Counted from the first letter of the stretch, positions 10,301 through 20,257 are shown. The stretch: 21,948 nucleotides of DNA from Apostichopus californicus (GCA_020650975.1 JAIPMN010001952.1:1-21948), one strand, 5' to 3'. The notes: generated from the letters alone by a model not told the origin. Made by a program: numbers and translations.

Positions 10301-13300
10301 GAGTGTGCATGCGTGCGTGCGTGAGTATGTGTTTGAAATTTGTTGTTTTCGTTGGTTCTGTCTTTACGGTCATGTACCGGTATATGAGTTCTGTCGATAT
10401 TAAGAACATATTCAAGCAAGAAGTGTTTTCCAGTGTTAAACCAAAGATTTTATTTACTGTATATCAATGAAGATTTCTTTATTCCGTATTCCTTATCCAA
10501 AGATTATTCAACGCAGATGTAATGAGTCGATTCGTTTATTTTGCTGTGATATCTGGTAACTGTCTGGTAAATAAAATCTTTGGTTTAACACTGGAAAACA
10601 GGTACTAATACAGTACTTACTGTAGTCAACGCTAAAAGGATGACTTTAGGCAAAGAAATTAACTTGGATACATTTTCTCGACCGTTCAAAACCACATCTA
10701 TAAGTCTAGGTTGTATTTCTATATAAGTAACACTTTTAACTTCGAATCACAAGAATCTCTATATAGACCTCACAGATCAACGATGATATTTGAAGTGAGT
10801 GTCACCTTAGGATGCCAATGACGATACAAAATAAGGTTATATTTATCTGCTATGAAGGCTGTACTTTAACAATAAGGTTAAGGTTTGATATTCTTTAAGT
10901 ATTTAAAAGCTGCTTTTCGATTTGATTTGACATAGTTTTTTCTTGGAAGCTCTTCCATTATGAAATCCCATCAAATATAATTCATTAGCTTGACTAGGGA
11001 AGTTTCATGTCAAATAATGGCTTCGCTTGCATATGACTATTAAAGTTACTGGATGCGAAAAGTCTATGTGACAAAACGTTCATAATCGAATCAAATTCAT
11101 TCATCACTTGCTCGCTAACCTTCACTTAGAGTTAGCATACTAGGGGTGGGTGGAGTGGGTTGGGGGGGGGGAGAAGTGTCATAGTTTCATCGTATTTGAA
11201 TAAAACTTGGCAGGGTCTGGTAACCCAAAGTGGTTGACCAAGCCCTCCTTATATCTTCACAAATGATACAATATATTGACTTTCTTGTGATACTCAAGGT
11301 CATCAAATTGCCACCATCGAATTATGAAAGAAACTCAAGAAAATTATCAGCTTGTATTTTTCCTTTACTAACCCTGTCAGATTATTTAAATAGTGACCTT
11401 CGCCAACATCCGGGAAAACCATTTAATATTTTAATGATTAGGGCACTGTACAACGCATTTTCCATTTTGCATTGATAGCGCTTTTAAAATTAAAAATTTT
11501 TCACATATATATATATATTTTAAATTTTAAGAATTTGTTTGTATAATTTTTGATTTCCCATTTGCAGTTTTTCTTATACAATTTATTGTCAGATTGTATA
11601 TAACAAATTTTCTACCCTTTTTATACCTTACATTATCGATTTATATATTTGTATATCATGTTTGTATGTATTTGACTGTAAAGCGCCTTAGAGCAATTTC
11701 TGATTGGATAAGGCGCTATAGAAATTTTGTATAATAATAATAAATAAATAACCTTGGCTCAAAGTACCACGCATGATTTTGACGAGCTAAAATGTGGGGG
11801 CAGCATTGATGACGATTAGACATCCTGTGTACTACATACAGAAACACTGTATTCTAAACACCTTCAAAATGCTTGCTGTTTGAAATGTCACAAGTCACTC
11901 AAAATACATGAATGGATACATGTGCAACAACTACTGTGAGAAGTGCCTGACACTGATATATCTACGAGAAATGTGAGAAAAACGCCGATACTTTGGTTCC
12001 TTTTTTTAATTTCACAAAGTCATCCCCTAATTAGAGACAGATTTCTGGGAAAATTTAATAGAGAATTGAATATTGTGGAAACACTTTTAACATATTAAAG
12101 TAAAACACACAGGTTCAGAACTCCTTATTAAATTTTATCAACAGATGTTCACACTCGTGAGCTATTACAATATTTCTAAATGCGTTCAGTATTTAATGTG
12201 CCGTTGCCATGTAGTCTCTTGTGCAATCTATTGTATGTCCTATGACTGTATGTCCTTGAAGAAAAAAAAACCATCATCAGGATTAGAATAAGAAGCACAG
12301 CAGAAACTTATTAAAGTCACAGTAATCATCTTGAATAAAAAAAATTTTAATAACGTTTCAAAATACACATTTCCCAAATGAAAATTAGAAATATTTTTAG
12401 CAGTTTCTGCTTGCATTGTTAATCCGTTAGTTGTCACGCGAAAGGTCATAACATGGGCGTAACACTTTTTAAATTTTGATTTGATGAAAGAAATTTGGGT
12501 GGAGAATGCAATCAGATTTTTAATTGATGAAACTAATTGGTTTGGATTGTAAGCTAAAAGGTTTTGCGTTTCTGCTTAAATGCTGAGTTATGATTGGAGT
12601 ACTGTTATTTTGTTGGTGAATTTTTCAAAGTCAAGTTTGTATGTTATTTCATCAATTGGGTCAAAAGGTGAACTTGAAGAGAGGAAATCGCAAAGACAAA
12701 GAGTACAGATTGATGTGCAAACTAGACTACTGTACAAAAATACAGTGCAGTGTGAATATTTTTCAAAATCAGTGGTTTTTAGTAAGAAAAGAAAATATTG
12801 TTGGTAAAACTACCTTTACAAAGAAACATATACTGTACAATGTGAGAGAAGCTACTTTCTTTAATATCTGGATAAACTTACACAAAACCTTATCTCTGGA
12901 AAGTTTCCAAATTTTATTGGGACACTGATATGAGGAATAAAAGTAGTCCCTATATCGCATGCAGTACTGTGCAGTATGTAGCCCAGTTATATAAACTGTA
13001 TGAGAGTCTAGCAGGTTCAAATTTTGCTGCATGGCTGGCTGCATCAGATGGACTAACAAGAAGTTAAGTTAATGGCTGTTTTATTACCAATCACTCTCTT
13101 AATTTAAGTTTTGTATCTCACTCGAGATCCAGTCATTCTCTGAATGCAGCATAGTTGGGTAACATTTTTTCCCTGTTATTCTTATATAATATAAATATGT
13201 ATATATGAATAAAGAACTCACCTTCCGTGGGCTGCAAGCACTCTGTACTTCCACAGTCGGTTAGGCAACACTTGAGTGTACCACTGCAGTCACTGTCTGC

Positions 13301-16300
13301 CTTGCAAGGCTTGGTACATTTGGTTCCGATAGAAAAGTCGATCAGCTGAGGGCATCTGCCATTTTTGTTTCCTGAGATTTCAAGTGAAGAAAAGAGCAGG
13401 GAATGGCTTATCCTGTATTCAGAGACACCAAGTTTGGTACTCACAGGACCAAAAAGCAGCAATTTTATTACATAGTATTGTTATTTTCATGAATGATGTC
13501 ATATTAAACGTTTCCACTATGTATGCTCTTTAACTTACATTATTTTCATTTAACCCTCAATGATTCAGTTGCATGGTCAACTTCACATTATGTGAGTCAT
13601 ACACTTGATCCTTATCATTTTTGCAACATAAATGTTTGAACATTTTACTTATTATACCCTTTAAATGGAAATCTGAGCGTAATGAGAACAAAAATGTGTT
13701 TCGTTTATATTTTATGATTACTAATTACTTAAAGTAACAAAGGCAGGAGGGATCAAAGACATTTATATTATTTGGAATTTCGGGCGCATTACGTAATCAA
13801 TGGCGGCTTACTCTGTATTGTGGTACGGCCTTAGAAGCCAATTTTCAAAGCGAGCGTATTTAGTCAAACAGGAAGCGGTTAACTTAAAAATTGAATATTA
13901 GAGAGTTTTTAGGTTACTGAAGAAAATGAAATTGTCTCTGATCCCTGCCTTCGTTATTTCCATTACAGTTCGACATAATGTAGTTTATCTGTGACAGTAA
14001 AAGTGAATGAAACCTTGTACAACAGCAGATCCTTCATAAATATTCATCTCCAACATTAAGCAATATCGAAAAAATGGATTACGATACATAAATAGATAAA
14101 CTAATAAATAATAAATAGATCAACTTTTGGGGTTGCCCAAAAAGAGACTTCATTCACAGAAGATTCCAAGGATTATCTCACAAGATTTGTCCTAATTAAT
14201 ACACTATAAAGGATACTCTACTTACTCTTGTCAGCACCATGAACACCAACCTATGATGAAAACAAAAGAAAAGAACTTTGATTCTTGAGCAAAAAGAGAA
14301 ACTTTCTACATTAAGAATTATTTTGCCTGGCAAAACATCTAGATATTCTACTTTTTCCTCCATTAAAAAAACCAAAAAAAACATTCAAAATCAAATAGTT
14401 ATTAACATCATCTGACAACAGTATTGGCAATTCCAGTTTCTGATCATTATTTGTACAACTGCAGTAAAATGAAAAGTGACTTTTAGGCAGTCCATTGAAA
14501 ATATTTTGTTTTATTGATTAATTTTTTATCCAGAGAAGAAATCTACACAATACCTGACTGGAAATAATAGCAATTTGGTTTAAACACAAAACATTCAATG
14601 TCCTATAAATGTTATACTGTGACCTGCATCTGATGGCACTTCCATCTGAGCAACAACCAAACCAGAGAGCAATCTTGACAAGATTGTTCGGGAAATACCA
14701 CCCAGTATTTCCCGACCGGGAAATATCATCCACAAGTTGGAAATTAGGGAATATTAAACAACTGAATATTTTTCAATTTTTCAACTTGTTCTTTCATGCA
14801 AAAGTGTCATATAAACAGCAATTAAAAAGCAAAACACCCAGAAAATGACCCAAAAAAAGGGTACTCTAAAACTTGTGATTGATGCCAACTGCTCCTTCAG
14901 GTTTTCTGTTTCATTGAGACCAACATTGTGCATCAAGTTTTTGATGCAATGATCAAACGAGTCCTCATTTTGAGCCACAAACAAAAGCATGAATGGGCAG
15001 TTCTGGATATAGGTGTCTATGCACTGTAGTTGGCTGTTAAATTGGGTGTCACAGGGGAGTTGAACAGATTTTGTATTCACCAATATTTCCTGGTATTTAC
15101 TATTATTTCCTGGCCGGCCGGGCTATATTAATATTTCCCAGGAAATAACCAACCTTAAATTCTCATCACAAAACATCCTTTATGAACAATAGATGATGGG
15201 CTACCATAATCATATGTTTAACATTCAACCCCATCATTCCTGAATTAATTTTATTCAGCTTTCAGAGAGAGAGAGAGAGACACACACATGTCCACACAAT
15301 CACACATACAAGCACGGGACAGACTGCGTTGAACCTGACTCCCACATATAAAGAGTTATCCTCGGTCACCCGACTCAGGAATGTTATCATATATGCAACC
15401 CTTTCTATAGCAATTGAAATCTACATATGCCTAGTTTTCCAAACCTTTCAAAAATTCTTATTAAATGCCACACTTTTTCAAGACCAAACATTTTTAGCAA
15501 TATATATACCATAGATGAAGCTTATGTATACACTTCATTATGTTAGGCTACCTTTTGAAGGTGGTAGGCCTAACAATTATAACCCTAACCACTAACATTA
15601 AATAGCTACATGGTTAGGACAGAAAATTATAAAATTATAATAAACTTTTTTCTATGTGGTCATGGAAATAGGAAGTGGGTTCAAATGACCATTTTTTCTC
15701 ACTTTCCAGACTGAACTTCGTAAATAAAGCACTCTCAGCATTTACGTACAATTCCAAGACTAAAAGAGAATGGGCCAAAACTTTTTTGAAAAATCACACA
15801 TGGTCAAAATTGTTTTTTCACAGCATTTCTAAAGTAAGTGATTTTGTTGATAGTTCAATAAGGAAATTTGCAAGTACACATCTATATGTCATTTAGGCCT
15901 ATGTGTAACCTGGTCAAACTTTGATTGAATCCAGTACTTGATGGAGAAAAAACTAGAGGAATCACCATTACTGCTGAACAAGAGTGCTTATTCCATATAT
16001 CATCAAACTAAGTCTGATGTTGAGGCCATGTCACCTGACAGTGGGCAAAGAATTTAACTTAAAAATATACTTGGCCATGCACAATGAAACCATAATTTTA
16101 TTACAATAAACGCCTTCCTTAGTAACATAGTCTCTAAGTACTCTACTGTAGATACCTTATCATGGGCCAGGCTGTACATTAGAGCCTTGGGTACAAATAC
16201 TATAGATTTTGTCAATATTTTATCTTGAAATATTTGGTAATACCTTTTAATCAACAGTTGGGTTTCACATGTTTCATGCACTGCTATAACATTTGAAGCT

Positions 16301-16639
16301 TCTCTTTTCAATTTTTTCTTAGTTTTTTATTAGCTTTTTCGGGTGAGTCCTGCATTGCATTTCATCTGCCTGGAGTAATTTAGGCTGCAACGTTTGCAAA
16401 AGTTTGTGGTGTTACTGTTAATCCTTTCACCGAATATGCGAAAACCTAACCTTAGCCTAGGCTTAGGTACTATTGGTATTGAGTATATTTGATAGGCTAA
16501 CATTAACAATACGTGTTCTTGACTATCGGTCTTAAGCCAGAATACAATTAGGTGTTGTATAATACTGAATAATCACCGAGAAATATACACAAGCAACACT
16601 CACCCACATCAGCACTACCAATAATGCTAAGACCTTCAT
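7197..16639 (-). CDS. Secreted composite protease inhibitor (signal peptide-WAP-Kazal-thyroglobulin type-1), 5' part of gene; 3' end not in window
   Basis: Joining five exons (16639-16604, 14250-14226, 13371-13222, 8443-8276, 7340-7197) gives an open frame of 174 codons plus one base. Residues 1 to about 18 form a signal peptide, 21-70 carry a WAP four-disulfide core with all eight cysteines, 71-126 a six-cysteine Kazal domain, and 127-174 the first half of a thyroglobulin type-1 domain. In characterised families, WAP and Kazal domains inhibit serine proteases and thyroglobulin type-1 domains often inhibit cysteine cathepsins, so a secreted inhibitor of mixed specificity is inferred. All introns are GT..AG and every junction keeps frame (phases 0, 1, 1, 1). 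The last exon ends just before the expected CWCV half, so the protein must continue. A matrix protein with inhibitor-like modules is an alternative. I do not recognise a named orthologue. Domain calls are firm; the exact exon set needs cDNA. Confidence 0.85.
7341..8275 (-). other. Intron 4 of the inhibitor gene
   Basis: 935 bp between the Kazal and thyroglobulin exons. It includes a T-rich run near 7447-7464; otherwise I see nothing in it. Confidence 0.65.
8276..8443 (-). CDS. Inhibitor gene exon 4: Kazal-type serine protease inhibitor domain
   Basis: The 168-nt exon (phase 1-1) encodes residues 71-126 with six cysteines in Kazal order: MCQIAC, then the core YDPVCGTDNVTY, then SC, TC and a final KGQC. 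In this family the P1 residue that sets specificity is the second residue after cysteine 2. Here the segment CTREY places Arg at P1, which predicts trypsin-like targets. Only three residues separate cysteines 1 and 2, a short spacing common in invertebrate (non-classical) Kazal domains. The acceptor is CATTCCTTTGACAG. The donor GTTTGC is weaker than the others, but the exon keeps phase 1. Confidence 0.92.
10285..10325. repeat. Alternating purine-pyrimidine (GC/GT) tract
   Basis: Mostly alternating TGCGCGTGTGCGTGCG followed by GTGTGCATGCGTGCGTGCGTG. This is a simple-sequence tract with the pattern that favours left-handed Z-DNA. Confidence 0.6.
10424..10600. repeat. Perfect 34-bp inverted repeat (fold-back) with 109-bp loop
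   Basis: The left arm at 10424-10457 (beginning TGTTTTCCAGTGTTAAACC) is the exact reverse complement of the right arm at 10567-10600 (ending GGTTTAACACTGGAAAACA). No target-site duplication is visible next to the arms. It could be a small fold-back element or a local inverted duplication inside intron 3. Confidence 0.9.
11143..11171 (+). other. G-quadruplex motif
   Basis: The G runs GGGG, GGG, GGG and a final run of about ten G are separated by loops of 1, 6 and 2 bases, which fits the canonical pattern. It lies in intron 3 on the strand opposite to transcription. Confidence 0.5.
11676..11751 (+). mobile_element. Retroposon 3' tail (LINE/SINE type) with hairpin and (TAA)n end
   Basis: The sequence TGTAAAGCGCCTTAGAGCAA continues through GGCGCTATAGAAAT to a tail of TAA and TAAA units. 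The 9-bp arms AGCGCCTTA (11682-11690) and TAAGGCGCT (11709-11717) form a hairpin. This resembles the conserved 3' ends of CR1/L2-like LINEs, and of SINEs that borrow them, in many aquatic animals. The AT-rich sequence upstream from about 11490 may belong to the same copy, but no 5' end or target duplication could be set. Confidence 0.65.
13222..13371 (-). CDS. Inhibitor gene exon 3: WAP four-disulfide core domain
   Basis: The 150-nt exon (phase 1-1) encodes residues 21-70. It shows the full WAP cysteine order: GRCP, then TKC, KPC, the DSDC step, the adjacent pair in LKCC, TDC and TEC followed by LQP. Eight cysteines and the conserved KCC..DC..C pattern make this a complete four-disulfide core, the fold of elafin and SLPI-type serine protease inhibitors. 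The inhibitory loop lies between the first two cysteines (PQLIDFSIGTK). The acceptor is a pyrimidine tract ending in ATCTCAG, and the donor is GTGAGT. Confidence 0.9.
13372..14225 (-). other. Intron 2 of the inhibitor gene
   Basis: 854 bp of AT-rich sequence between the micro-exon and the WAP exon. I see no repeat, RNA or coding signal in it beyond the splice sites. Confidence 0.65.
14226..14250 (-). CDS. Inhibitor gene exon 2: 25-nt micro-exon finishing the signal peptide
   Basis: A long pyrimidine tract ending in CATCATAG precedes this exon and a perfect GTAAGT donor follows it. In the frame left by exon 1 it reads VGVHGADK plus one base. The small-residue stretch GVHGA is a plausible signal-peptidase site, so the mature protein would begin near A or D. 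It ends in phase 1, matching the phase-1 start of the WAP exon. It is too short to be found by ORF length; support comes from both splice signals, phase and signal-peptide completion. Confidence 0.72.
14690..15147. repeat. Segment flanked by TATTTCC/GGAAATA palindromes
   Basis: The left end has GGGAAATA (14690-14697) and a 20-bp palindrome TATTTCCCG-AC-CGGGAAATA (14706-14725). The right end has two TATTTCCTGG direct copies (15084-15093 and 15104-15113), a CCGGCCGG core and a 16-bp palindrome TATTTCC-CA-GGAAATA (15132-15147). Similar palindromes at both ends suggest terminal structures of a small mobile element. No target duplication was identified, so the class is open. Confidence 0.45.
15264..15288. 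repeat. (GA)n(CA)n microsatellite
   Basis: About eight GA units are followed by four CA units, inside intron 1 of the inhibitor gene. Confidence 0.85.
16604..16639 (-). CDS. Inhibitor gene exon 1: start codon and most of the signal peptide
   Basis: Twelve codons read MKVLALLVVLMW, a basic residue followed by a hydrophobic run, as in a secretory signal. A consensus donor GTGAGT follows directly (16603-16598) and leaves phase 0. The start is supported by the TATA box about 130 bp upstream and by the way the signal peptide is completed by the next exon. The ATG sits in an A/T-rich context (AAATTATGA). Confidence 0.8.
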
Positions 16640-16763
16640 AATTTACAAATTTGTGTTTCCAAAGGCAAAGGATATCAGATAAGTATAAAGAATGTTGGAA
16701 AGAATACCGCACGCACACGATACTTGTTGCTAACTTCTTGTGGGATCGTGTATGATTGCAGCA

Positions 16764-16772
16764 CTTTATATA
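16764..16772 (-). promoter_or_regulatory. TATA box of the inhibitor gene, with SOX-like and CRE-like upstream sites
   Basis: Read on the minus strand this is TATATAAAG. It would place transcription start near 16741 and give a 5' UTR of about 100 nt. Just upstream (16780-16793) the minus strand reads two AACAAT units, a SOX-type core. At about 16823-16829 it reads TGACGTA, a CRE-like site. The TATA call is reasonable because of its distance to the ATG; the factor assignments are motif resemblance only. Confidence 0.5.
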
Positions 16773-18066
16773 GGCCTATATTGTTATTGTTATGGTTTCG
16801 GTTAATCAGCCGAGATTTAGGCTACGTCATAACCGTTTACGTTGTAATTGACGAGAAACTGAGTGACTGCCAATGATACGGCGAAGAGGCCACAAGAATA
16901 TTTCCTAAAATAAGCTGGAGTATTTATTTCGCTCATTCTATCTGACCTCTTTTTCTATCTGCCTCAGTTTACTTTTATTTTCCTACCAAACTGAAAGATC
17001 TGAGAAATGTTGATCATTTGATTTGATCTCTTCACATCTGGCAACAATTCCGGAGTATGGAATTTTGGCATACATGGTAAGACGGATATATCTGATATAG
17101 GTGGGTTGTGTGTAAGTTTGTGACTCTGGGGTATATAAGGAGGGGGAAGGGAAGAGAAGAACGTAGCAAGTAGTACCCGTGCTTTCCCATCATAACAACA
17201 TTTTGTCTTTGGTATATATTAGGGATATTTACCTCGAACAATGAAACTGATTAAGGGATTCTGTATGAAGGGAAGGGGCAGGGGGAGTTGTGGAAGGTAA
17301 GAACTAGTTACAGTCAAAAATTGTAATTTCAACCTTAGCCTCATTGTTGATGAATCATTAAATGAGTCGGCAGAAAATACTATCATTTTGCAAATCAGGT
17401 GAAAGTGTGGTTCACGTGCATTTCCTTTGTGGACGGATTTGAAAGTATATAGTTGTCCCGTCGGGTTCGAGGAACATTGAATACAAATTGTTTTTGGTTC
17501 TTGTTATTATAATAGTTTTCACGTTCCGTGACGTATAGACAATAATTTGCCATGTAAACGACCTTATTTTCGGAATTGTAGATCGGTTGCGCTTTACTGT
17601 GAACGACATATATCCACTGCATGGTTTTTGGTTATGGAAATATGAGTGCTAGTTTAATCAGTAAGGAGACATAATTAATAAATATTCTTCGCACCATTTT
17701 TTTTAAAATCAGCTTCCAGGGGAATCGAGTGCCAGGCTGGTCTGGGCCATTGGGGCAACTATGTAAACGAGCACCCCCTCTTTTAATTTAACTCTTCATT
17801 TGCCCAAAGTATCCTACATATTATGGAAATGAGAATAGCTGGCCTGCATTACTTATCTAATATTTCGCAGAGCCTCCAAATGACTCCGAAACCCGGGGTT
17901 ATAGCCCGGGTGGGGGTTACATAGGTAATGAACACACTGGACATGAATATTGGAACTCATCGATGTATGACCTGGGAAAGTATAGATTTACAGAGGAGAC
18001 CAAAGTAGTGAATAGCTACTAAACAGTTTCGTTACATGTTAAGCAGAACATTGGATCCAATTAGAT

Positions 18067-18464
18067 CTTCAGAACAGTGGCGGAGCGTCCATATAGTCAG
18101 GGGGCGGATGTCCCCCCTGACGGACTCAAATGGACTGCTGGCGCCCTTTTCAGCTCTTTACCACTTTTTACTTATTCGCGATTATTGACTTTTATCTATT
18201 GCGCTCTCATCTACCTATTCACATTTGTTACATTTTGTTGGTGTAATTTGGCGATGACACCTATTTATTCTTCGTTTATCTGCAAATTAGCCTGGCCCGG
18301 AAAGGGTCATTTCCGGCGATCTAGGGAGTATCTTTACTCAAAAAAAATATGTACGCTACGCGCCATCCTGCGGTGGCGCTCCGCTTAGATAGTGTCGAAA
18401 GCGCCCCTACAGACCATTCTCGCCCCTCCTGACCAATACCCCTAGCTCCGCCACTGCTTCAGAA
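18067..18464. mobile_element. Non-autonomous hAT-superfamily transposon with 8-bp target-site duplication
   Basis: The element spans 18075-18456 (382 bp). Its ends are perfect 12-bp inverted repeats, CAGTGGCGGAGC on the left and GCTCCGCCACTG on the right. Weaker similarity continues inward for about 25 bp and includes GTCAGG and GGGCG steps. The 8-bp direct repeat CTTCAGAA flanks both sides (18067-18074 and 18457-18464). An 8-bp duplication with CAGTGG-type termini is characteristic of hAT elements. A subterminal hairpin lies at about 18097-18121. The internal 103-codon frame shows no transposase features, so this is a MITE-like derivative. The intact duplication suggests a fairly recent insertion. 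Confidence 0.9.
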
Positions 18465-20257
18465 TACCACCTTGATGCAAAGGTATAAACTATATAATCA
18501 GAAACAGACGTCAACTCAGAAGAAGTACACTCCGGTACAATGTACGCCTGATTTAGTGGAAATGTGTTCTTATTTCAAGCATTTCAACTAAACCTAAGGC
18601 AGAAAGAAGACCACCCGGTGTAGTGCAGGCTAACTGAGAAACTAAGAAGACAGGTTTTCTGTAAAGTGAGGGCAGCATGCACAAAGTCTGCTGCACTTAA
18701 AGATGAACGCACGAGCTAATAATAGATACATTTGATTGGATTCTTAGCATTTCGTCGCACAGACACTTTTTCATGTTTTGTTACGACAGAAGGCAAAATT
18801 GGAAACTTACACAAGTTTCGATAGTTTTTATTTCAACAATTGATATGAAATTTAAGAATAGTAACAATAGTGAATTACATTGCTATCGGATTTTAGCATT
18901 TAGATGAAAGCATCGACAAAAGTATTCAATGCCAACCCAAAAGTGTGTATTTTTTTGCTTAAAGGCATTGAAGACTCGCCCCACTGAAACCGCGTGCCGC
19001 GCTCTGAAAAAGTTAACTTTCCGTTGCTTGCAAGTGAAGTTTTCTGCTTGTCGCTACAAAATGCAGACAGTAATGAAACGTGATACCCTGTTATCTTAAG
19101 CTGGACTCGAGATGTCCATCGCTGTATCGTTTGTGCACTGTGCTGTGGGTATTGACCGCAGCTGTATGTACTGACTGTACACTAGTGTCTAATTACCGAA
19201 GGTAGCAAGCTGTGTGCGTATTTTCAGGGATCGATGGTGGTGTCTAACACTTCTGTTACACCTCATTCGAAACTAGGTCAGATTACCGGCATTAGACGTT
19301 TCTTTTTGCGCGAGTCTTCACACCCTTTAAAGAAAGTCAGATAGAGCCTGGCACGAAAACCAAACGACTTAACTGAATCCATTCTCAGTCCCTGTGTTGC
19401 CTTACATCGAGACTAATGTGACCGTGTGATCATGATGTCAAAGTTGTCTATCACGAATCTTTTGGAAAGGGAATCGAAACTATATGTTTGCTTTAATTAA
19501 ACCGCGCCTTTGTTCATAATAAATATACTTTGGTCAGTTTGGGACGTTTTAATAACATGTGATATTCCCATGCACTGTAGCGTTGTATTTCCACATGGAC
19601 ATCACATAGCGTATAACATGCACTCACCCTCGTACAGGATCATAGGCGGTTCCATGGCACATGGAATATCTGTCGTAGTAAATCGCTTATCTAAAATCAA
19701 CAGAATGTTGAGAAACAGGTGAACGGGATATTCCGTTGTCGTTGTCAGACAATATTAACGTCACTATACGTTCTAGAATTCATCAAGCTATATATAAGTT
19801 CAATACAAAATGTCTTGAACGCATGCAGACGCTAAACGCCGTTGATGTATGTTATACAATATTTGATTGGCAACAGAAATTGTTACATTCATTTCGCACC
19901 CAGGACAGGAGCTTTGATCTGTGTACGGTATATCTATCCCTGTATCACATACGGTATATAGGCCAGTAGGCTATTGCAGTGTTCCTTTAATTGCGCCCTG
20001 ACCAAAGTTTATTCAGTGGATAGAAACTTCCCAATGTTTTACTAATCCGTGTCTCATATAACAGTTATTTTATAAGTGTATAGGCCTATGTACTAATGTT
20101 GGGATTTTCTAAGGCTGCAAGTTGCCTGCATAATGTAAGTATATGTGCAGGCACAACGTGTAACCTTGTTTTTTTAACGTATATTTGTGTGTATCCGCTG
20201 GCACCCAGTATATCCGTTGTATGTATAAACCACCATATCCTGCATTGACCGATTTAA

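Larger units (their letters stand above)
8444..13221 (-). other. Intron 3 of the inhibitor gene
   Basis: 4,778 bp between the WAP and Kazal exons. It contains the 34-bp inverted repeat at 10424-10600, an alternating GC/GT tract at 10285-10325, a G-rich tract at 11143-11171, and the retroposon tail at 11676-11751. I searched the minus strand for another cysteine-rich phase 1-1 exon and found none. The open frames present are of a length expected by chance in this base composition. Confidence 0.6.
14251..16603 (-). other. Intron 1 of the inhibitor gene
   Basis: 2,353 bp between the two signal-peptide exons. It holds a GA/CA microsatellite at 15264-15288, the palindrome-flanked segment at 14690-15147, and two copies of the octamer TAGGCCTA. 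No convincing additional exon is seen. One cysteine-containing open frame on the same strand (about 14781-15118) is discussed in the findings. Confidence 0.65.

Noticed and set aside
10186-10470. 94-codon plus-strand frame with a Cys/Val-rich stretch
   Set aside because: The composition comes from the GC/GT simple repeat, and the frame runs into the inverted-repeat arm.
17395-17622. Overlapping minus-strand frames upstream of the inhibitor gene
   Set aside because: The length is expected by chance in AT-rich DNA, with no splice context, signal peptide or recognisable motif.
18077-18388. 103-codon open frame as a gene
   Set aside because: It lies inside the hAT-type MITE, begins within the left terminal repeat and has no transposase features.
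19510-19969. Two short plus-strand frames upstream of the phosphatase gene
   Set aside because: No recognisable motif. They end in stops with no convincing splice link to the phosphatase start.
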